A stretch of 64,000 nt of DNA from positions 220,609 to 284,608 of the forward strand of contig NZ_JMKT01000010.1 in assembly GCF_000686525.1 (NCBI RefSeq), written 5' to 3'. The notes beneath the pieces were generated by a model. It saw nothing but the letters and a program-made list of their open reading frames with translations. It was not told the origin of the DNA and did not search any database. The position numbers and the translations under genes are program-made. Below are positions 28,855-36,593 of the stretch, piece after piece (the stretch's first letter is position 1; each line of letters starts with the position of its first letter). Source of the DNA: Desulfonatronovibrio hydrogenovorans DSM 9292 (lineage in GTDB: Bacteria; Desulfobacterota; Desulfovibrionia; Desulfovibrionales; Desulfonatronovibrionaceae).

Positions 28855-30324
28855 ATGCTTGAACTGATGGTTCTCATTCCTTTTTCCGGAGCAGTGCTCT
28901 GCCTGTTCCTTCCCGGCCAGCTGCGACGCTGGCCAGGGCTGCTGAGCGCAGGTTCCGTCCTGATGATCTCTGTTCTGCTGGCCAGGGACATTTACCTCCA
29001 TGGGGCAATCCGCCGACACCTGGGAGGATGGGTGGAACCCCTGGGGATTGGCCTGCACATTGACGGCCTGTCTGTTTTTTTTATTCTTATGACCGGTCTG
29101 GTGGGTTTTCTGGTCAGCCTTTACAGTTTTTCTCAATTTTCCTTTGGCCGCAGCAGGGATCAGGCCGCCCACTTCTGGCCCCTGTGGCTGCTCTTATGGG
29201 GCGCACTGAATACATTGTTCTTTGTTTCAGACATCTTCAACTCCTATGTAGTCCTGGAACTGATAAGCATCAGCGCGGCCGCCCTGGCTGCCCTTTCCGG
29301 AAGCAGGGCATCCCTGGTGGCTGCACTGCGCTACTTTCTGGTGGCCATGGCCGGATCCATGGCTTTTCTGCTGGGAATCGGATTCATTTATGCCCAGGCA
29401 GGAACTCTGGACATGTTTCTTATTTCCGCAGCCGAACCCGGAGATCCCCTCATGGCAGCGGCTCTGGGTCTGATGACCGTTGGCCTGATCATGAAAACCG
29501 CCCTGTTCCCGTTTCATTTCTGGCTGCCGCCAGCCCATGGCGAAGCCCCGGCTCCAGTCAGTGCCGTCCTCTCAGCCCTGGTCATCAAAGGATCTTTTTA
29601 CCTGCTGCTCAGACTCTGGTTTTCAGCCTTTGCCGGCAACATCATCAATCCGCCAGTTGCCGCGGTAATGGGAGGGCTGGGCTTTGCAGCCGTAATCTGG
29701 GGTTCCTACCAGGCCATCATCCAGGACAGACTCAAGCTGATCATTGCCTATTCCAGCATCGGACAGATTGGTTATCTGTTTATCCTGTTCCCGCTGATGT
29801 TCGTATCTGCTGACCCAGCCTGGCAGACAGAGGCCTGGACAGCATGTACCTACCAGACCATTTCCCACGGACTTGCCAAAGCAGCTCTCTTTCTGGCTGC
29901 AGGTAACCTTATCCAGGCCAGTGGAACCGACAATATCAGATCCATGCGCAATATCGCCGGAAGACTGCCCATGACCACCTTCACTCTGGGCCTGGCCGGC
30001 GTCAGCCTGATGGGCCTTCCACCCAGTGGAGGGTTTGTGGCCAAATGGATGCTTTTGCAATCCATCCTGGCCAGTGGTCAATGGTGGCTGGCTGCTGCTC
30101 CGGTTCTGGGCGGCCTGCTTACTGCTGCCTATATTTTCAAGATCCTGGCCCATACCTTTATTTCCGATGAGAACTCCGTATGCTGTTTGCCTGTATCATA
30201 TCTGATGGAAAAATCAGCCCTTCTGCTGGCTATTTTCTCCATCCTCATAGGTTTCAGGGCCGAAGAAGTTATTTTTATGCTGGAAAACCGGATGAGTTTT
30301 GAAATCATTGGAGGATCACCATAA
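28855..30324 (+). CDS. mrpD: Mrp antiporter-type subunit, first copy (MrpD-like)
   Basis: A 489-residue membrane protein with about 14 helices, a member of the proton-translocating NuoL/M/N and MrpA/D family. The key central motif is complete: KTALFPFHFWLPPAHGEAP, then PVSAVLSALVIKGSFYLLLR, giving the buried Lys and His residues of the proton path. SHGLAKAALFLAAG and SLMGLPPSGGFVAKW are the second-half signatures. By length and by its place after mrpC this is the best match to canonical MrpD. No good ribosome-binding site is seen before ATG 28855. It ends at the base where the next gene begins. Confidence 0.88.
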   Translation: MLELMVLIPFSGAVLCLFLPGQLRRWPGLLSAGSVLMISVLLARDIYLHGAIRRHLGGWVEPLGIGLHIDGLSVFFILMTGLVGFLVSLYSFSQFSFGRSRDQAAHFWPLWLLLWGALNTLFFVSDIFNSYVVLELISISAAALAALSGSRASLVAALRYFLVAMAGSMAFLLGIGFIYAQAGTLDMFLISAAEPGDPLMAAALGLMTVGLIMKTALFPFHFWLPPAHGEAPAPVSAVLSALVIKGSFYLLLRLWFSAFAGNIINPPVAAVMGGLGFAAVIWGSYQAIIQDRLKLIIAYSSIGQIGYLFILFPLMFVSADPAWQTEAWTACTYQTISHGLAKAALFLAAGNLIQASGTDNIRSMRNIAGRLPMTTFTLGLAGVSLMGLPPSGGFVAKWMLLQSILASGQWWLAAAPVLGGLLTAAYIFKILAHTFISDENSVCCLPVSYLMEKSALLLAIFSILIGFRAEEVIFMLENRMSFEIIGGSP

Positions 30325-31823
30325 TGGACCTCGGTTTCTGGCTGCCAATCCTGGTTCTGTCCAGCTCCCTGATCACCGGACTGATCATCTTTTTCCTCAA
30401 GGAAGAAAGCACCGGTCTAAGGACCGTGCTGAACCTTCTGGCAGCCGCCTTCAAGGTAGTGGCTGTCCACTACATGGCGTTCAGACTCCTGGTCCTGGAC
30501 AAGGCCCATGAGGTCAGCTTCAGCATGGGTCTGGGATTTGATTTTGTGCTCCGGGTGGACTTTCTTTCTCTGATGTTTGTCAGTCTGTCCAGCAACCTCT
30601 GGCTGGTAACCACCCTTTATGCCGTGGGCTACCTGGAAGGATCACCCAACAGGAGCCGCTTTTTCGGCTTCTTCAGTTTATGCGTCACAGCCAGCACTGG
30701 AATCGCCCTGGCCGGAAATCTGATAACTTTTTTTATTTTTTATGAATTCCTGACCCTGGTCACCTATCCTCTGGTGGTCCACAGAGAGACCAGGACAGCC
30801 CTGGAGGCTGGACGGACCTATCTCTGGTACACCATTCTGGGCGGTTCATTCTTATTTGTGGGCGTGGTCTGGCTCCAGGTGATTGCCGGACCTCTGGACT
30901 TCATTGACACGGGAATACTGGAAGGCCTGGGCTCTGAACACCACAGGACTCTGTCCATTATTTTTCTGCTGCTCATCGTGGGCCTGGGCGTTAAAGCCGC
31001 TCTGGTTCCCCTGCATGGCTGGCTGCCAGTGGCCATGGTGGCCCCTGCTCCTGTTTCAGCCCTGCTCCATGCTGTTGCCGTGGTCAAGGCCGGTGCTTTT
31101 GGGATTGTCCGGGTTGTATTTGATGTTTTTGGTCGCGATTTTGCGGGCTTCCTTGGTCTGCTGGCCCCTCTGGCCGGTGCCGCAGCCCTGACCATCATCT
31201 TTGGCTCGGTACGGGCTCTTTACCAGACCGACCTGAAAAAAAGGCTGGCCTACTCCACAGTCAGCCAGGTCTCTTATATAACCATTGGCGCGGCTGTCAT
31301 TGCTCCCTTTTCCACGGTTGGAGCAATTGTTCACTTGGTTCACCAGGGGGTGATGAAAATCACTCTTTTTTTCTGCGCCGGAAATATCGCTGAAACCCTT
31401 GGCCTGCACAAGATCCGGGATATAAAGGGAGTAGCCCGGCGTATGCCTGTTACTGCCGGTCTGTTCACCATTGCGGCCTTTGGCATGATCGGGGTTCCAC
31501 CACTGGCTGGCTTCATAAGCAAATGGTACCTGGGAATCGGAGGCCTGGACGCGGGGAAGGACTGGATTCTGGCTGTACTTGTGTTAAGCAGCATTCTGAA
31601 CTCGGCTTATTTTCTCCCGGTAATCCATGCCATGTGGTTTGAACATCCGGACAAGGAGTGGAAGACCTTAAGGCCTTCCAGATTTGAAGCACCCTGGACC
31701 CTGCTCCTGCCTCCCCTTATAACCGCTGCAGCGGCTCTTCTGGCTGGGATCCTGGCAGGCTGGGAATGGAGCCCCCTGGGTGTTGCCAAACAGATCGCCC
31801 AGGGCATGGGGGTGTATCCATGA
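30324..31823 (+). CDS. Mrp antiporter-type subunit, second copy
   Basis: A 499-residue homologue of the preceding gene with about 14 helices. The core reads KAALVPLHGWLPVAMVAPA, PVSALLHAVAVVKAGAFGI, and later VHQGVMKITLFFCAGN and GMIGVPPLAGFISKWY. It keeps the conserved Lys, Glu and His positions of the family. GGAGGATCACC precedes the ATG, which shares one base with the previous stop. Whether it is a second D subunit or the antiporter half of a split MrpA cannot be settled by reading; a subunit of MrpA type would normally be longer. Confidence 0.87.
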   Translation: MDLGFWLPILVLSSSLITGLIIFFLKEESTGLRTVLNLLAAAFKVVAVHYMAFRLLVLDKAHEVSFSMGLGFDFVLRVDFLSLMFVSLSSNLWLVTTLYAVGYLEGSPNRSRFFGFFSLCVTASTGIALAGNLITFFIFYEFLTLVTYPLVVHRETRTALEAGRTYLWYTILGGSFLFVGVVWLQVIAGPLDFIDTGILEGLGSEHHRTLSIIFLLLIVGLGVKAALVPLHGWLPVAMVAPAPVSALLHAVAVVKAGAFGIVRVVFDVFGRDFAGFLGLLAPLAGAAALTIIFGSVRALYQTDLKKRLAYSTVSQVSYITIGAAVIAPFSTVGAIVHLVHQGVMKITLFFCAGNIAETLGLHKIRDIKGVARRMPVTAGLFTIAAFGMIGVPPLAGFISKWYLGIGGLDAGKDWILAVLVLSSILNSAYFLPVIHAMWFEHPDKEWKTLRPSRFEAPWTLLLPPLITAAAALLAGILAGWEWSPLGVAKQIAQGMGVYP

Positions 31824-33559
31824 CCTGGCTTCTGGCTGTGTTTTTCCCCCTGGTGATTGCTGCACTGTACCTGATCCCTTCAAGAGGTCCCCTCCTTGGG
31901 TTCCGACTTCTGGGAGCAGCAGCCCTGCCTGCGCTCATCCTTGCTCTGACTGCACCTTATACATTCTTTTTTGAAACTGAGATATTCCTGCTGGGCTTGA
32001 AGTTCGGAATCGACCCTTTAACAGCCCCGTTTCTGCTGGTTACCGCCCTGGGGTGGACCGCAGCAGGACTATTCACATCCCTGGGAGCCAGAAACAATCT
32101 TTCCCGGCCCGGCTTTGGAGCCATGTTTTTGCTGGCCATGTGCGGAAACCTGGGCCTGGTGGCAGCCCGGGATGCTGTCTCGTTTTATGCCTTTTTTGCC
32201 CTGATGACGTTTTCAGCCTACAGCCTGGTGGTCCATTCAGGCAGTCATCCGGCCCAAAGGGCCGGCCGGATATATCTGATAATGGCTGTACTGGGTGAAG
32301 GTCTCTTGATCGCCGGGTTGATGATGGCTGTTTCCATGAGCACCGGACATTATTTTACAGATATCACCAGGGCGGTTTCTGAAATATCCCAATATCATGC
32401 AATATACTGGCTTTTTTTCGTCGGCTTTGGAATCAAGGCCGGGCTGATCTTTCTTCACTGCTGGCTCCCCCTTGCCCACCCGGCGGCTCCCACGCCGGCC
32501 AGTGCTGTTCTGAGTGCATCCATGATCAAGGCCGGACTCCTGGGATGGATTAATTTTTTTCCAGTAGGTCATGTTTCCTTAACTTTGTGGGGATGGGCAT
32601 TCATGATCCTGGGTCTGGGTGGAGCCATGTTCGGGGTGCTGGCCGGGCTCAGGGAGGATAATCCCAAAATCATTCTGGCATATTCAAGCATAAGTCAGAT
32701 GGGTCTGATCAGTTTTGCCTTTGGAATGGTCCTGCACCACGAATCTCAATGGCTTCTGGCCTGGTCAGCCCTGGCCCTGCTGGTTCTCAGCCACGGCTTG
32801 GCCAAGTGTGCCCTTTTTCTTGGTGTTTCCATTTTAAAATCCTGGGGCTGGCCGGTCATGGGGAAGCCTGTCCTGATCCTGCTTCTGGCAATCCCGGCTC
32901 TGGTCCTGGCCGGTTTCCCCATGACCGGCGGATCAGGAGCCAAGCACCTGCTCAAAGAGGCCGGGACAACCGCAGGAATATCCTGGCTGACCACTGCCCC
33001 GCTTTTCCTATCTTCAGTCCTGACCACCTTGCTCATGTTCCATTTTTTAAAACAAACAACCCGGATCGCAAAATTTGAACCAGGGCCTGCTCTTCAGCTT
33101 TTTTCCTGGCTGCTGCTTGTAGGGGCCGTTCTAAGTCTTCCTTTGATATTTACAGTCCTGTTTCCGGGTCATCCGGGAACATGGTTGACAAAAGAAATTA
33201 TTCTAGCTTCGATCTGGCCGATACTGCTGGGAGGGGCAGTTTATCTTTTTTTCGGCCGGACTGTGGAAAAAATATCCTTCAGGACTATGAAATTTCTGCC
33301 GGACATGGCTGGGCTGATCGATGCTGCCTGGCACCATCTTAATTCCAGGCTAAGGCAAAGTACTGTTTTTGATTCAGACCTGGTTAAAATGAACTTTACC
33401 AGGTACACTGACTGGATAATAAGAAGCAGCACCGTAGTCCGTAACTCCCATGAACTGGAGAAAAAAGCCGGGGCATGGACCTGCTTTGGCTTCTTTTTCA
33501 TGCTGCTGATCCTGGTCTTGACCACTCTGGCCATGATTGACTGGCGGCCCAGTGGCTAG
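31820..33559 (+). CDS. Mrp antiporter-type subunit, third copy (longest)
   Basis: A 579-residue antiporter-type subunit. ATG 31820 overlaps the previous stop (ATGA); an in-frame ATG at 31766 lies deep in the neighbour and is rejected. The core KAGLIFLHCWLPLAHPAAP, TPASAVLSASMIKAGLLGW and the second half SHGLAKCALFLGVS, PMTGGSGAK are family-typical. About 100 extra C-terminal residues contain further helices and a charged amphipathic region before the last helix (WTCFGFFFMLLILVLTTLAM). That extension resembles the lateral end of larger NuoL/MrpA-like subunits, so this may be the MrpA-core equivalent without its DUF4040 tail. Confidence 0.86.
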   Translation: MTWLLAVFFPLVIAALYLIPSRGPLLGFRLLGAAALPALILALTAPYTFFFETEIFLLGLKFGIDPLTAPFLLVTALGWTAAGLFTSLGARNNLSRPGFGAMFLLAMCGNLGLVAARDAVSFYAFFALMTFSAYSLVVHSGSHPAQRAGRIYLIMAVLGEGLLIAGLMMAVSMSTGHYFTDITRAVSEISQYHAIYWLFFVGFGIKAGLIFLHCWLPLAHPAAPTPASAVLSASMIKAGLLGWINFFPVGHVSLTLWGWAFMILGLGGAMFGVLAGLREDNPKIILAYSSISQMGLISFAFGMVLHHESQWLLAWSALALLVLSHGLAKCALFLGVSILKSWGWPVMGKPVLILLLAIPALVLAGFPMTGGSGAKHLLKEAGTTAGISWLTTAPLFLSSVLTTLLMFHFLKQTTRIAKFEPGPALQLFSWLLLVGAVLSLPLIFTVLFPGHPGTWLTKEIILASIWPILLGGAVYLFFGRTVEKISFRTMKFLPDMAGLIDAAWHHLNSRLRQSTVFDSDLVKMNFTRYTDWIIRSSTVVRNSHELEKKAGAWTCFGFFFMLLILVLTTLAMIDWRPSG

Positions 33560-33595
33560 TCCGGAACATAAGACCTCAACCAACAGGAATACCCA

Positions 33596-34108
33596 TTGAA
33601 CAGAACCGACAGCTCAAGACTTTTTTCCGGATATGGCCGGACCATTCCTTTTCTAAAGAGTGTTCTTCTTCGATGGTTCATCTTTGGAATTATCTGGTGG
33701 GGGCTTTCCGAAGGACAGTGGCGGGAGCCTTGGGCAGCATTTTTTTTTATTTCAGCTGCTGCCTTGCTCAGTGCCCTGCTTGTCCCTTTTCAGAAAATCA
33801 GTTTAAGGGGGCTTCTTTCCTTTATTCCGTTTTTTGTACATCTGTCCATAATGGGCGGCATAGACGTTGCCTCCAGGGCAATCAGGCCATCCATGCCCTT
33901 GCGGACAGGCTTTTTCCAGTATTCCATCAGCTTAGAACACCCCACAGCCAGGGTGATCTTTATCTGGGTGGTCAGCCTTCTTCCTGGAACAGCCAGTGTT
34001 CAACTTAAAGAAGATCTGCTGCAGATCCATGTACTTGATCGCCAGCTCTCCCACCAAAAAAGGCTGCATGAACTGGAAGAACACATAAAATCCCTTTTCA
34101 GGAATTAA
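33596..34108 (+). CDS. mrpE: Mrp cation/proton antiporter subunit E
   Basis: A 170-residue subunit with an N-terminal membrane part and the MrpE cytoplasmic tail signature SLLPGTASVQLKEDLLQIHVLD. The start is TTG 33596 with AGGA eight bases upstream; no in-frame ATG could replace it without losing the conserved first helices. It closes the cluster, 36 bases after the third antiporter subunit. With it the operon contains counterparts of all Mrp subunits except a full-length MrpA. Confidence 0.87.
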   Translation: MNRTDSSRLFSGYGRTIPFLKSVLLRWFIFGIIWWGLSEGQWREPWAAFFFISAAALLSALLVPFQKISLRGLLSFIPFFVHLSIMGGIDVASRAIRPSMPLRTGFFQYSISLEHPTARVIFIWVVSLLPGTASVQLKEDLLQIHVLDRQLSHQKRLHELEEHIKSLFRN

Positions 34109-34154
34109 ATCTCAAATAATAGGCCCCAACCATGACCGGGACCGGTTTTCCCCC

Positions 34155-34184
34155 TTGACAATTATCAAAAGTTAAATCAATAAA
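34155..34184 (+). promoter_or_regulatory. Candidate promoter for tRNA-Gly and the rimP operon
   Basis: TTGACA at 34155-34160, an 18-base spacer and AATAAA at 34179-34184, in an A+T-rich stretch about 100 bases before the tRNA. The -35 box is perfect; the -10 box matches in four of six bases. Confidence 0.45.
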
Positions 34185-34287
34185 GTTTATTTACTTGCTG
34201 GTTCCGCGCCCCAAGGCGACAAATCTCTCACTGGAACCACCCGGTCTTTACCCAGCTGATTGATTTCAGCGGAAAAGATCTGTTTGA

Positions 34288-34363
34288 GCGGGTGTAGCTC
34301 AGCTGGCAGAGTACAAGCTTCCCAAGCTTGGTGTCGCGGGTTCGACCCCCGTCACCCGCTCCA
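34288..34363 (+). tRNA. tRNA-Gly (anticodon CCC)
   Basis: A 76-base gene that folds as a cloverleaf: acceptor GCGGGTG/CACCCGC, D arm GCTC/GAGT, anticodon stem CAAGC/GCTTG around loop TTCCCAA (anticodon CCC, reading GGG), T arm with TTCGACC, and encoded CCA at the end. It lies just upstream of rimP-nusA-infB, as metY does in the E. coli operon, although here the tRNA is glycine. Confidence 0.97.
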
Positions 34364-34392
34364 CTCCAAGCTTTACTGGATTGTTTACTGGG

Positions 34393-34419
34393 GTGGACCT
34401 TTAGGTCCACTTTTTTTTT
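34393..34419 (+). terminator. Intrinsic terminator between tRNA-Gly and rimP
   Basis: A seven-bp GC-rich stem (GTGGACC, loop TTTA, GGTCCAC) followed directly by nine T, an unusually strong intrinsic terminator. It ends 18 bases before the rimP ATG, so transcription that starts upstream of the tRNA must read through it to reach rimP-nusA-infB, or a promoter must lie hidden here. Confidence 0.92.
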
Positions 34420-34437
34420 GATAACAGGTGGATATGC

Positions 34438-34905
34438 ATGAATAATCATCAGGAAACCAAAGAAAAAATCATCCAACTGGCTGAGACCAATTCTCGGATT
34501 CTGGGTCTTGAGCTATGGGGTGTTGAATACTTTCCAGGACCAGGTGGAAAAAAAGGAATAGTCAGGATATTTGTCGACTCTGACCAAGGCGTGTCCATAG
34601 ATGAATGCGCTGAACTCAGCAGACAGATAAGCGTGGTGTTGGACGTGGAAGATATTGTACCTGGATCTTACACCCTTGAAGTTTCATCACCCGGTATTGA
34701 CAGGATCTTTTTTCATCCTTTTCAAATGGAAAAATTTATCGGACAGAAATTGAAAGTAACCCTGAACCAGCCAAGACAAGGCAGGAAGAATTATTCAGGT
34801 TCCCTGATCAAAGTTGAAAAGAACAGGCTGGTCATTCAGTCTGAATCAGGTGACTCCTGGGATTTTGACTGGGATGATGCTGAAAAAATCAGGCTGACCG
34901 GGTAA
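34438..34905 (+). CDS. rimP: Ribosome maturation factor RimP
   Basis: A 155-residue protein with the RimP two-domain layout. The N-terminal alpha/beta part shows GLELWGVEYFPG, VRIFVDSDQGVSIDEC and the SLEVSSPGIDR-like YTLEVSSPGIDRIFF motif; the C-terminal Sm-like barrel ends WDFDWDDAEKIRLTG. It helps 30S subunit assembly. AGGTGG precedes the ATG. It is the first protein gene of the nusA-infB operon, as in most bacteria. Confidence 0.95.
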   Translation: MNNHQETKEKIIQLAETNSRILGLELWGVEYFPGPGGKKGIVRIFVDSDQGVSIDECAELSRQISVVLDVEDIVPGSYTLEVSSPGIDRIFFHPFQMEKFIGQKLKVTLNQPRQGRKNYSGSLIKVEKNRLVIQSESGDSWDFDWDDAEKIRLTG

Positions 34906-34977
34906 TCGGGCTGAGGTGTTTGAAAAGCAGCGCCAAATCATAAACAGCTGCTGGAATATTATTCATGGAGGAAGGCT

Positions 34978-36336
34978 ATGAGCCTGGAACTAAAAAAAGT
35001 TATCGACCAGATCAGCAAGGACAAGGGTATTGACAGGGATATGCTGGTGGACACGCTGGAAGAGGCCGTCCGCACCTCGGTCAACAAAAAGTACGCCAAC
35101 ATGCTGGATATCGAGGTCAACTTCAATGAGGATACCGGAGAAATTGAGGTTTACCAGTATAAGATAGTGGTGGATGAAATCAGTGATCCTGACAATGAAA
35201 TCCTGCTCCGGGATGCTTTGGAGCACGACCCCAACGTCCAGCTGGACGATGAAATCGGATTTGCTCTGAATGTCAAGGACCTGGGCAGAATAGCAGCCCA
35301 GTCTGCCAAACAGGTGCTCATCCAGAAGATGCGGGACGCTGAACAGGAAATAATATATGAAGAGTACAAGGACCGGATCGGTGAGGTCATCAGCGGCATC
35401 ATCCAGCGTAGGGATCGTTCCGGCTGGATTATCAACCTGGGCAGGACAGAAGCTGTACTGCCCAGGGCTGAACAGATCCCCAAAGAAAGATTCCACAGGG
35501 GTGACCGGGTGGAGGCGTACATCATTGATGTGCGCAAGGAGAGCCGGACTCCCCAGATTGTTGTATCCAGATCTCACCCCGACTATATGATCGCCCTTTT
35601 TAAACGTGAAGTGCCAGAGGTTTCAGACGAAACCATCAAAATCATGAACGTGGCCAGGGATCCAGGCAAACGGGCCAAGGTTGCGGTTATGTCCAAGGAT
35701 ATTGATGTTGATCCGGTAGGTGCATGTGTTGGAGTCAAGGGCTCGCGCATCCAGAATATTGTCCAGGAGTTGAAGGGTGAACGGATCGATATCGTGGTCT
35801 GGAAGCCGGACATTGCCACATATGCGGCCAACGCCCTTTCTCCAGCCAGAATATCAAGGATCACGGTGGATGAAGAGGAGAAAACTCTGGAGGTCGTGGT
35901 TCCCGACGATCAGCTCACTCCGGCCATTGGCAAGAAGGGGCAGAACGTCAAGCTGGCCTCTACCCTTTTGGGGTGGAAAATAGATGTTTTCACTGAAACC
36001 AGATATGGTCAGCTTAATGAACATCAGCAGATAATGGAACAGCTGGCCAGTGCCGCTGAAATATCCATCAACGATTTTATTAAGCAGGGTTTTGAGAGCC
36101 TTGAGCAGCTCTCTGACACTGAAGACCAAGAGCTGCAGGAGAAGCTGGGGCTTTCCAGCGAAAGTCTGGCCAATCTCAAAAGTGCCATCAATTTCCTGGC
36201 TCCCAGGAATAACCAGCCTGACGAGCCTTTAGACTCTGATGAACAGGATGATTCTCCAGCACTGGATGGTGATTCAGAACCGCCTGAGACCGGTTCTGAA
36301 TCAGAAGCCGATCCTGAAGAATCAGGAGATAAATAG
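34978..36336 (+). CDS. nusA: Transcription termination/antitermination factor NusA
   Basis: A 452-residue RNA polymerase-binding factor: NusA N-terminal domain (1-125), S1 (about 130-200), two KH domains (about 230-345; GACVGVKGSRIQNIVQELKG and PAIGKKGQNVKLAS), a short helical C-terminal region, and a Glu/Asp-rich tail (about 415-452). It slows elongation and modulates pausing, termination and antitermination. GGAGGAAGG precedes the ATG. In E. coli NusA controls its own operon; here a terminator sits in the leader, which would suit such control. Confidence 0.96.
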   Translation: MSLELKKVIDQISKDKGIDRDMLVDTLEEAVRTSVNKKYANMLDIEVNFNEDTGEIEVYQYKIVVDEISDPDNEILLRDALEHDPNVQLDDEIGFALNVKDLGRIAAQSAKQVLIQKMRDAEQEIIYEEYKDRIGEVISGIIQRRDRSGWIINLGRTEAVLPRAEQIPKERFHRGDRVEAYIIDVRKESRTPQIVVSRSHPDYMIALFKREVPEVSDETIKIMNVARDPGKRAKVAVMSKDIDVDPVGACVGVKGSRIQNIVQELKGERIDIVVWKPDIATYAANALSPARISRITVDEEEKTLEVVVPDDQLTPAIGKKGQNVKLASTLLGWKIDVFTETRYGQLNEHQQIMEQLASAAEISINDFIKQGFESLEQLSDTEDQELQEKLGLSSESLANLKSAINFLAPRNNQPDEPLDSDEQDDSPALDGDSEPPETGSESEADPEESGDK

Positions 36337-36356
36337 CTTAGTTATTGCGGACTGTC

Positions 36357-36593
36357 ATGAATAATCATGTTCCCATAAGGACATGCGTAATTTGCAGAAG
36401 AAAAAAACCGAAATCTATGCTTTTGAGATATGCCTGCCCTGGGGACTTAACCCAAGGGCTTGTGCCTGATCCTGACTGTACGATTCAGGCACGCGGATTT
36501 TACACATGCAGGGATTTGACCTGCGCGGAAAAGATTGCTGGATTCAGGGGATGGATTCGTAAGTGCAAGGGGGTAGCAAGTAATGTCGAATAA
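36357..36593 (+). CDS. ylxR: YlxR-family RNA-binding protein
   Basis: A 78-residue protein of the YlxR (DUF448) family with the start signature [19 protein letters not shown] and a second cysteine group near YTCRDLTC. Members bind RNA, and in some bacteria modulate RNase P or nucleoid-linked regulation. I use ATG 36357; a TTG 12 bases upstream is in frame but less likely. It overlaps infB by 11 bases, the usual nusA-ylxR-infB arrangement. Confidence 0.9.
   Translation: MNNHVPIRTCVICRRKKPKSMLLRYACPGDLTQGLVPDPDCTIQARGFYTCRDLTCAEKIAGFRGWIRKCKGVASNVE

Noticed and set aside
31766..31819. Longer third antiporter subunit starting at ATG 31766
   Set aside because: The added residues overlap the previous gene and are not family-like; ATG 31820 gives a normal ATGA overlap and N-terminal helix.
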